From Chloroflexota bacterium (lineage in GTDB: Bacteria > Chloroflexota > Anaerolineae > J102), in NCBI GenBank assembly GCA_003353825.1, contig PIVW01000166.1:1-11110 (forward strand): a stretch of 11,110 bases of DNA, written 5' to 3'. How positions within the stretch are numbered: position 1 is the stretch's first letter; the number at the start of each line of letters is the position of its first letter. The notes under the pieces were generated by a model. That model did no database searches. It had not been told where the DNA came from and saw only the letters and a program-made list of their open reading frames with translations. Positions 6,437-11,110 of this stretch are shown piece after piece. The translations under genes and the position numbers were made by a program.

Positions 6437-7921
6437 ATGAAACGAATCACCATCGATCCCATCACCCGCCTGGAAGGGCACGGTAAGATCGAGATCTTCC
6501 TAAATGATGAGGGCGATGTCGCCAACGCCTACTTCCAAATCCCCGAACTGCGCGGCTTCGAACAGTTCTGCGTAGGACGGCCCGCCGAAGAGATGCCCCG
6601 CATCACCAACCGCATCTGCGGCGTCTGCCCTGAAGCGCACCACATGGCCGCCACCAAGGCCCTGGACGCACTCTATCATGTGGAGCCCGCCTCGCCGGTC
6701 AAAAAACTACGAGAGATGTTCTACACCGCCTTCTACGTCACCGACCACACCACCCATTTCTATGCGCTTGGTGGACCTGATTTCGTGGTGGGACCCGATG
6801 CCCCCGCTGGCGAACGGAACATCCTCGGGGTGATCCATAAGGTAGGGGTCGATATCGGCAAGCAGGTGATCGACTGTCGCATGCGCAACCACCATGTCAT
6901 CAAAATGGTAGGGGGCCGCGGCGTCCATCCCGTGGCGGGCATGCCCGGTGGCTGGAGCAAGGCCATCAACGAGGAAGAGCGACAGGAGATCGAGGCCATT
7001 GCCAAGCAGAACGTGGACTTCGCCCTCTTCAGCCTCAAGCTCTTCGACGACATCGTATTGGCCAACCAGGCATACGTCGACCTCGTGCTCTCCGATGGCT
7101 TCACCCATCGCACCTACTACATGGGCACCGTCGATGAAAACAACCTTGTGAACTTCTACGACGGCCAGATCCGTGTGGTCAGCCCCAGCGGCAAAGAGCA
7201 AGACCGCTATGACGCCAAAGACTACACCGACTATGTGGCCGAACGCGTGGAGCCTTGGTCTTACCTGAAGTTCCCCTACTTGAAGAGTGTGGGCTGGAAC
7301 GGCTTTACTGATGGCGAAGACAGCGGCGTTTATTGCGCCACACCTCTCTCACGTCTGAATGCAGCCGACGGCATGACCACGCCCAAGGCGCAGGAGGCCT
7401 TCGAGCGCTACTTCGAGACCCTCGGGTCCAAGAAGAATGGCCGTTACGAGCCCATCCACCATCGTCTGGCCACCCACTGGGCCCGGCTTGTCGAGTTACT
7501 GTACGCGGCCGAACGCATGCTGGAACTGAGCCAAGATCCTGAGATCACCGACCCCAACATGCGGGTGGTGGTCACGAACACACCGGACGAGGGCGTGGGC
7601 AGTGTGGAAGCCCCGCGCGGCACCCTCACCCACCACTATAAAACCGACGAAAACGGCATCCTCACCGCCGTCAATCTGATTGTGGGCACGACCAACAACT
7701 ATGCCCCGATGGCGATGTCGGTCAAGAAGGCGGCGGAGACGCTGATCACCAAAGGTACCGTTGTAACTGACGGCCTGCTCAACCGTGTGGAAATGGCCTT
7801 TCGCAACTACGACCCCTGCATGTCTTGTGCCACCCATTCACTGCCGGGGCAGATGCCTCTGGAAGTGACGATTCGTAATAGTGATGGCGAGGTGGTCGAG
7901 AAATTGAGTCAGTATACTTGA
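6437..7921 (+). CDS. mvhA: NiFe hydrogenase large subunit, group 3c (MvhA)
   Basis: MvhA holds the NiFe centre that oxidises H2. All four nickel-site cysteines are present: C61 and C64 in RICGVC near the N-terminus, and C461 and C464 in DPCMSCATH near the C-terminus. The family's N-terminal signature (DPITRLEGH) is also present. After H467 there are 27 more residues, which is the kind of tail removed by a maturation protease; a protease gene follows. The nickel ligand is cysteine, not selenocysteine. The start ATG 6437 has GGAG at 6426-6429 with 7 bp spacing. The gene is parted from its partner mvhG by about 750 bp holding an inverted toxin-antitoxin pair, and I find no convincing promoter of its own. 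It therefore probably depends on read-through from the hdrC promoter. Confidence 0.95.
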   Translation: MKRITIDPITRLEGHGKIEIFLNDEGDVANAYFQIPELRGFEQFCVGRPAEEMPRITNRICGVCPEAHHMAATKALDALYHVEPASPVKKLREMFYTAFYVTDHTTHFYALGGPDFVVGPDAPAGERNILGVIHKVGVDIGKQVIDCRMRNHHVIKMVGGRGVHPVAGMPGGWSKAINEEERQEIEAIAKQNVDFALFSLKLFDDIVLANQAYVDLVLSDGFTHRTYYMGTVDENNLVNFYDGQIRVVSPSGKEQDRYDAKDYTDYVAERVEPWSYLKFPYLKSVGWNGFTDGEDSGVYCATPLSRLNAADGMTTPKAQEAFERYFETLGSKKNGRYEPIHHRLATHWARLVELLYAAERMLELSQDPEITDPNMRVVVTNTPDEGVGSVEAPRGTLTHHYKTDENGILTAVNLIVGTTNNYAPMAMSVKKAAETLITKGTVVTDGLLNRVEMAFRNYDPCMSCATHSLPGQMPLEVTIRNSDGEVVEKLSQYT

Positions 7922-7977
7922 GCGTGTTGCGTGTTGCGTGTTCCGTATTGATTTGCCATCGGAGCACGCAGCACGCA
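7922..7977. repeat. GCGTGTT tandem repeat forming an imperfect hairpin
   Basis: Directly after the mvhA stop, GCGTGTT occurs three times in tandem (7922-7942). The segment 7928-7940 is complementary to 7965-7977 at 12 of 13 positions, giving a long GC-rich hairpin with a 24-nt loop. Nothing like a T-run follows. GCGTGTT/AACACGC repeats of this kind are, from memory, frequent between genes in Chloroflexota genomes. The hairpin lies between mvhA and the protease gene and could stabilise the upstream mRNA or lower downstream expression. Confidence 0.6.
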
Positions 7978-7994
7978 CCCTGTAACGCCTATCT

Positions 7995-8555
7995 ATGAAG
8001 ACCCTAATAATCGGACTCGGAAACCCCATACTCACCGACGATGGCGTTGGTGTGAAGGTGGCGTATGCATTGCAAAAGGCGATTCGCCTGCAAGGCACTC
8101 CGCCTTTCGAAGAAAACAGGCGGCGTGTCGAGATGCACCATCTCAATGATACCAGAGTGCGTTGCACCCACAATGAGACTATCGACATCACCGAAGCCAG
8201 TGTGGGGGGGTTGCGATTGATGGAAATGATGGTGGGCTACGACAAAGCCATCATTATCGACGCTCTCAAGCATGCAGACACGCTACCTGGGGAAGTCCAC
8301 CGGCTCAGTTTGCCCGACCTGGAATCGATCAGCCCTACCCAACATTCTGTCTCGGCCCATGATACCAGCCTGGTAACCGCTCTGGCGACAGGGCGGCGTA
8401 TGGGCATGCACTTACCGCAAGAAGTCGTGATTTACGGGATCGGTGTCGAGAATATCGAGGAGTTTGGCGATCAACCGACAGTTGCGGTCCAGCAGGCGAT
8501 CCCCACCGTCACGGCAGCAATACTTAACGAATTGGATGATGAGTTAAGCAGTTGA
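7995..8555 (+). CDS. Hydrogenase maturation protease (HyaD/HycI/HoxW family)
   Basis: Enzymes of this family check nickel insertion and then cut the C-terminal tail from the hydrogenase large subunit. The 186-residue protein begins with the signature GLGNPILTDDGVG (residues 7-19). Likely nickel ligands by analogy to HybD are D16, D89 (AIIIDAL) and H122 (SAHD). The EASVGG motif is at about 67-72. The protein is some 25 residues longer than many relatives because of a charged stretch at about 30-60 (FEENRRRVEMHH and following), whose DNA contains a small inverted repeat (CCGCCT 8100-8105, AGGCGG 8118-8123). No clear ribosome binding site precedes ATG 7995. Its place after mvhA makes MvhA the natural substrate. 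A decayed paralogous fragment lies at 10196-10343. Confidence 0.9.
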   Translation: MKTLIIGLGNPILTDDGVGVKVAYALQKAIRLQGTPPFEENRRRVEMHHLNDTRVRCTHNETIDITEASVGGLRLMEMMVGYDKAIIIDALKHADTLPGEVHRLSLPDLESISPTQHSVSAHDTSLVTALATGRRMGMHLPQEVVIYGIGVENIEEFGDQPTVAVQQAIPTVTAAILNELDDELSS

Positions 8556-8802
8556 GGGCCGATAGTCCTTCAAAAAATGCACCTATGGAGACTCTCATCG
8601 CAAGAGCACCGGCAGTCCTTCGCCAGGGCCAATACAGATGCTCTGGTCGAACCATGACTACCAGTCCTGTAGATATCGAACTATGAAATACGGTATCTTT
8701 ATAGTACCACAAACAAATGCGTGCGCCAGTTGCCAGATCGACACATCGCGTCGGCCTGAAAACAACTTATTGCATGCGTCCCGTTTTACAAGGAGAGACA
8801 GC

Positions 8803-9303
8803 ATGATTTCACCAGAGATTCTGCGTCGCTACCCATTCTTTGCCGGGCTGACCCACGACAATCTGGTCACACTGGCGAATACTGCCAAAGAGATATCTGT
8901 AGAAAAAGATCAGTACCTGTTTCATGAAGGTGGTGAAGTGCGAGAACTGTACCTGGTATTAGAAGGGGCAATAAGCGTTGTCATGGAACTGCCATTGCAG
9001 GACTCGGAACACGCGGTATCCGATCAGTTAGTGGGCGCACTGGAGACAGAAGCAATTGTGCTCAGCGCCGTTGGGCCGGGTGAAGTCTTCGGATGGTCGG
9101 GTTTAGTACCACCCTACCAAACCATGGCCGGCGCCAAGACACTTACCGCATGCCGGATCGTCATCTTTAATTGTGAAGCACTGCAGAAGGCTTTTGAGGA
9201 CGATTATCAGTTTGGCTTCGTCATGATGCAAAAGGTAGCGCAGGTCATCCGCGAGCGATTGCGCGATCGGCGTATGGAGTCATTGACGCATTCTGTAGCA
9301 TGA
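8803..9303 (+). CDS. Cyclic nucleotide-binding-fold protein without HTH
   Basis: The protein has 166 residues from ATG 8803, which follows AGGAGAG (8791-8797). It starts PEILRRYPFFAGLTHDNLVTL and continues through FHEGGEVRELYLVLEGAISVV, a typical Crp-type beta-roll, then GPGEVFGWSGL at 91-101 and an alpha-helical end. The Crp family's winged helix is absent. The arginine-serine/threonine pair that holds the cyclic nucleotide phosphate is not evident (the matching stretch reads QTMAGAKTLT), and a loop of about 20 residues is inserted near 63-85. It is therefore probably a sensor or scaffold that does not bind DNA, and perhaps not cAMP. An upstream in-frame extension to 8638 lacks a ribosome binding site and looks non-coding. 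A TATAGT hexamer at 8700-8705 may be its own -10. It is last in the hydrogenase gene series. Confidence 0.8.
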   Translation: MISPEILRRYPFFAGLTHDNLVTLANTAKEISVEKDQYLFHEGGEVRELYLVLEGAISVVMELPLQDSEHAVSDQLVGALETEAIVLSAVGPGEVFGWSGLVPPYQTMAGAKTLTACRIVIFNCEALQKAFEDDYQFGFVMMQKVAQVIRERLRDRRMESLTHSVA

Positions 9304-9386
9304 TGAGACATGGTTCATTCTGCCGAGTTTGCATCTTTACAAGTCCAAGTTTGCGATTGCGAACAGAACCAATCAAAGAATAGACG

Positions 9387-9434
9387 GGATTAACAAGATT
9401 TCCGGGATTTTCAAATGTCTAATCTTGTTAATCC
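9387..9434. repeat. 14-bp inverted repeat (GGATTAACAAGATT type)
   Basis: GGATTAACAAGATT (9387-9400) is perfectly complementary to 9421-9434 with a 20-bp spacer. Pairing continues outward as GAC/GTC after one mismatch. A further outer pair, AGAATAG (9377-9383) and CTATTCT (9451-9457), is offset by extra bases on the right. The stem is AT-rich with no following T-run, so it is a poor terminator. It resembles the short dispersed GGATTAACA-type intergenic repeats of many environmental bacteria. Confidence 0.6.
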
Positions 9435-9461
9435 TGTCCAAATTTCTCGCCTATTCTACAA

Positions 9462-9577
9462 GTACCTGATTGTCTAGGTACTAACGAGCCCATCCACAAC
9501 AAGGTCTCGACAAAACTCCCGCGGCAGGCATGTGCAACCGCGGGAGTCGTTAGTGCTATTATTTATCAGTCAGGTAC
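9462..9577. repeat. Nested three-arm palindrome (MITE-like or structured RNA)
   Basis: Three sets of inverted arms are nested. The outer arms are GTACCTGATTG (9462-9472) and CAGTCAGGTAC (9567-9577), 10 of 11 paired. The middle arms are ACTAACGA (9480-9487) and TCGTTAGT (9547-9554), perfect. The inner arms are ACTCCCGCGG (9515-9524) and CCGCGGGAGT (9538-9547), perfect. The left side has about 27 extra bases between middle and inner arms. An alternative small hairpin, AGTACCT/AGGTACT (9461-9467, 9476-9482), competes with the outer arm. The ends do not show a clear target duplication. Confidence 0.6.
9511..9547 (-). terminator. Candidate intrinsic terminator for the - strand
   Basis: Read on the - strand, a 10-bp perfect GC-rich stem (9547-9538 with 9524-9515) with a 13-nt loop runs into TTTTG. 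The run of four to five T is short but adequate for an intrinsic terminator about 115 bp downstream of the fdhE-like gene. On the + strand no T-run follows the stem, so it should work in one direction only. Confidence 0.45.
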
Positions 9578-9660
9578 AAACCGAGGTAGATTGTGGTGAA
9601 TTCCTTCACCTTAACTAATCTAGATCATATACAGAGTGGTGCAAACAGGCTATTATTGTG

Positions 9661-10236
9661 CTAGAAGTATAAGGCTGCCTTGTGGAATGCCTTCCGTAAT
9701 AGAGGGAAATGGTATCTTCTCAATAATTCGGGGAAGAGACCCGCAAGGACTGAGGATAGCTCGGAGCAAAACAGCGAATGAACCGTCAGCATATCTTCGA
9801 TAAACAAATTGGCAGGACGTCCTAGTTGCTGTTCGTCGACAATTTTTATATATCCTCGACAGCCTTGGCAGCAGGCAACGCGGTGGGTATCGCTGCCATT
9901 TAGGACAAAGTACCTAAGTTCAGGGCGAGCTTCTTGCTCGCAAAAGGGACAACCCAAACGATCAAAATTCCACTCACCCCTGCACCGCGAACAGTACAAG
10001 AAACGCCGGCCCGTCTCAAGGTCTAGTCGAGCGATACCTGGCCAATTTCCACACATCGGACAATATTTCCGTCGCCAGCCGCTTCGATCTATCTGTACCT
10101 GGTAGGCCGTGGCTTCACGAGCGTAGAATGGCGATATCACGGTCTGCAAGAGGGTCCTGAGCACATCTTCATCGGTCGATAGCGTGTCGGCAAGCCGCCT
10201 ACTCAGCTTACCCGACCTGGAAGCGATCAGCCCCAC
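9661..10236 (-). CDS. fdhE: FdhE-like formate dehydrogenase accessory protein, 5'-truncated
   Basis: FdhE proteins assist formate dehydrogenase maturation and carry rubredoxin-like zinc or iron sites made of CxxC pairs. Four pairs are present here: C59/C62 (CPMC), C82/C85 (CSRC), C96/C99 (CPFC) and C123/C126 (CQGC), in the FdhE order and with the typical GEWNFDRLGCPFCE link. Family members have about 300 residues; this ORF has 191 and lacks roughly the first 100. Its first 12 or so codons (GLIASRSGKLS) are simply the reverse strand of a maturation-protease remnant, so the natural 5' end was replaced at about 10200. The start is a GTG without a convincing ribosome binding site; GTG at codon 25 is an alternative. 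It is likely a decaying gene. No formate dehydrogenase gene is in the window. Confidence 0.65.
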   Translation of the reverse strand: MGLIASRSGKLSRRLADTLSTDEDVLRTLLQTVISPFYAREATAYQVQIDRSGWRRKYCPMCGNWPGIARLDLETGRRFLYCSRCRGEWNFDRLGCPFCEQEARPELRYFVLNGSDTHRVACCQGCRGYIKIVDEQQLGRPANLFIEDMLTVHSLFCSELSSVLAGLFPELLRRYHFPLLRKAFHKAALYF

Positions 10237-10343
10237 TCAACATTCTGCCTCGGCCCATGGGTACTGGCGTGGTAACCGCCCTGGAGTCGGAACGACGCAT
10301 AGAGCTACACTTGCCGGAATAAGCATTTTGTGGTTTTTCGCCA
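10196..10343 (+). pseudogene. Remnant of a second hydrogenase maturation protease
   Basis: Reading from 10202, the DNA encodes LSLPDLEAISPTQHSASAH, almost identical to residues 104-122 of the intact protease at 7995-8555 (LSLPDLESISPTQHSVSAH). A one-base insertion just after that shifts the frame. The next frame reads VTALESERRIELHLPE, matching VTALATGRRMGMHLPQ, then meets a stop, after which a weak match to VVIYGIG continues to about 10343. The nucleotide match is good but clearly diverged, so this is an old paralogous copy and not a recent duplicate. Its 5' part is missing; at about 10200 it abuts the truncated fdhE-like gene on the other strand. Confidence 0.8.
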
Positions 10344-10356
10344 CGCTTCTGTGTCT

Positions 10357-10617
10357 TTAGTAATGATATCGACATGAAATAATGATCAATAGCTCATCAT
10401 CAACCGCATACACTAACCGATTCGTATTATCTATTCTTCGTGACCAAAATCCCGATAAGCTCTCTCGCAAGGACTCAGGTTTTCCTAAGCCTTCAAAGGG
10501 CTGTCGTTTTGCGTCTTCAATCAACCTATTGATTCTTTTAAGCGTTTTTCGATCTTGAGTCTGCCAATAAACATATCCCTCCCAGGCTTCATTCGTCCAT
10601 GCTAATTTCCTACGCAT
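10357..10617 (-). CDS. yoeB: YoeB/Txe-family toxin
   Basis: YoeB is a ribosome-dependent mRNA endonuclease. The 86-residue protein matches E. coli YoeB throughout (AWEGYVYWQTQDRKTLKRIN, GKPESLRESLSGFWSRRI, NRLVYAV, ending SCRYHY). The catalytic residues known in E. coli (E46, R65, H83, Y84) correspond to E48, R67, H85 and Y86 here, so the toxin looks active. ATG 10617 lies inside the end of yefM; the genes overlap by 8 bp and should be translated together. Confidence 0.95.
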   Translation of the reverse strand: MRRKLAWTNEAWEGYVYWQTQDRKTLKRINRLIEDAKRQPFEGLGKPESLRESLSGFWSRRIDNTNRLVYAVDDELLIIISCRYHY

Positions 10618-10864
10618 CTACCAACGCCCTTGCCTGAGTTTTTCCAGCTTGATATTCAGCGATGGATTTCTCGAGATGAGCCGTGTTTGCTGGAGAACGG
10701 AGAAGATGAAAGGTTTCCAGATAACTGTTGAATGTTTCCCAAGACATCACCACCGCATCTTCAGCATCTCTTCGCGTGATGATGGTGTAATCTGCATCAT
10801 CTGAGACTCGGTCCAGAACAGATTTCAAATTATTCCTGGCTTCACTGAAATTAACAATTCGCAT
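10610..10864 (-). CDS. yefM: YefM-family antitoxin
   Basis: YefM neutralises YoeB and represses the operon, with YoeB as co-repressor. From ATG 10864 the 84-residue protein shows the Phd/YefM N-terminal DNA-binding and dimer domain (MRIVNFSEARNNLKSVLDRV, ITRRDAEDAVVMSWETFNSY). It is followed by the conserved toxin-binding segment FHLLRSPANTAHLEKSIAEY. The frame is open upstream to 11053, but AAGGAGGAG (10876-10868 on the - strand) sets the start at 10864 and the length equals that of E. coli YefM. The upstream extension covers the promoter and is not coding. Confidence 0.95.
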   Translation of the reverse strand: MRIVNFSEARNNLKSVLDRVSDDADYTIITRRDAEDAVVMSWETFNSYLETFHLLRSPANTAHLEKSIAEYQAGKTQARALVDA

Positions 10865-10898
10865 AGTCTCCTCCTTAGTTGTTCCATCTAGAGTTTTC

Positions 10899-10947
10899 AG
10901 TATAAATGATAGAACTGAGATGTACAAATAATTGTACAAATATTTGT
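10899..10947 (-). promoter_or_regulatory. yefM-yoeB promoter and twin TGTACA operator
   Basis: On the - strand a -10 TATACT (10904-10899, five of six) lies 17 bp from TTGTAC (10927-10922) in the -35 position. The -35 lies inside a palindromic operator. TGTACA cores are at 10921-10926 and 10933-10938, 12 bp apart centre to centre, within the inverted repeat GTACAAATAATTGTAC (10922-10937); a third palindrome, ACAAATATTTGT, lies at 10936-10947. TGTACA is the core recognised by YefM-YoeB in E. coli, and overlap with the -35 predicts autorepression. Confidence 0.7.
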
Positions 10948-11070
10948 GAAAAAATAATTTCGTAGCATCGAGCGTAGTGGCACTGGGGTCATTGAATGGG
11001 ATTTGGTGAGACAAACAAATAGACATAATATTCCTCAAGATTACATCAAGCATATTCAGGAGGAAAGGAA

Positions 11071-11110
11071 ATGTCTTTAACTACAATCCGCTGTCCCGAA
11101 TGTAATTCTG
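11071..11110 (+). CDS. Start of a zinc-ribbon-like protein (cut by window end)
   Basis: ATG 11071 follows AGGAGG at 11058-11063 with 7 bp spacing. The 13 visible codons read MSLTTIRCPECNS. The CPEC motif near the N-terminus suggests a zinc ribbon, but too little is visible to name a family. It diverges from yefM-yoeB; the roughly 200 bp between the two contain the yefM promoter and no clear promoter for this gene. Confidence 0.55.
   Translation, partial: MSLTTIRCPECNS

Larger units (their letters stand above)
9304..9660. other. Palindrome-rich non-coding gap between convergent genes
   Basis: I see no credible gene in these 357 bases. They contain a 14-bp perfect inverted repeat (9387-9434), a large nested palindrome (9462-9577) that includes a GC-rich hairpin, a small palindrome GGTGAA-TTCC-TTCACC (9595-9610), and a weak Fnr-like half site (9615-9628). 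The density of secondary structure is far above that elsewhere in the window. Confidence 0.6.

Noticed and set aside
6707..7201. Antisense ORF of 164 codons within mvhA
   Set aside because: Same reason: it lies entirely inside a gene with intact NiFe motifs and has no ribosome binding site or family features.
8561..8621. Two copies of AGTCCTTC exactly 50 bp apart
   Set aside because: They are too short and isolated to be called a repeat element or regulatory pair.
8638..8802. 55-codon N-terminal extension of the CNB-fold protein
   Set aside because: AGGAGAG before ATG 8803 and the start of the CNB fold at that point favour the shorter form.
9480..9554. Integron attC-like site (ACTAACGA...TCGTTAGT around a hairpin)
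   Set aside because: The arms do not satisfy the RYYYAAC/GTTRRRY core pattern, and there is no integrase or cassette array nearby.
1..11110. CRISPR array, tRNA or rRNA genes, transposase
   Set aside because: I searched by eye for regularly spaced repeats, tRNA-like arms and transposase motifs and found none.

Overview
The window looks like a chromosomal segment of an anaerobic bacterium. Chloroflexota (Anaerolineae-like) is my best guess. The reasons are a cytosolic hydrogenase/heterodisulfide-reductase operon with an added bacterial cyclic-nucleotide-fold protein, the GCGTGTT-type intergenic repeat that I associate with that phylum, and several toxin-antitoxin genes. The phylum call is inference; no rRNA or other phylogenetic marker is present.

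Layout. Positions 1-543 hold a possible 30-residue membrane protein and a well-formed Fnr/Crp-type promoter. Next, on the + strand, come hdrC (544-1155), hdrB, hdrA, mvhD and mvhG (to 5682). They are packed with 4-bp overlaps or gaps of only a few bases, and each has a strong ribosome binding site. An inverted, lower-GC toxin-antitoxin pair (5676-6331, - strand) then interrupts the operon exactly between the hydrogenase small and large subunit genes. The + strand series resumes with mvhA (6437-7921), a hydrogenase maturation protease (7995-8555) and a cyclic-nucleotide-binding-fold protein without a DNA-binding domain (8803-9303).

From 9304 onward the region is untidy. It contains 357 bases of palindromic non-coding DNA, an fdhE-like gene on the - strand that has lost its 5' third, and directly joined to it a decayed fragment of a second hydrogenase maturation protease on the + strand. 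A complete yefM-yoeB toxin-antitoxin operon follows on the - strand, with a recognisable twin TGTACA operator. The first 13 codons of a zinc-ribbon-like protein start at 11071 and run off the end.

Function. HdrABC and MvhADG are known to form a cytosolic complex that uses H2 to reduce a disulfide and ferredoxin together by flavin-based electron bifurcation. All expected iron-sulfur, flavin and NiFe ligands are visible, so the complex appears intact. The protease should cleave the C-terminal tail of MvhA, which is present. The physiological disulfide, or other acceptor, in a bacterium without coenzymes M and B cannot be read from the sequence. The most notable points are the antisense toxin-antitoxin module inside the hydrogenase operon, with an apparently leaderless toxin mRNA; the Fnr-like box at exactly -41.5; and the fused remnants of a second hydrogenase/formate-dehydrogenase maturation region.
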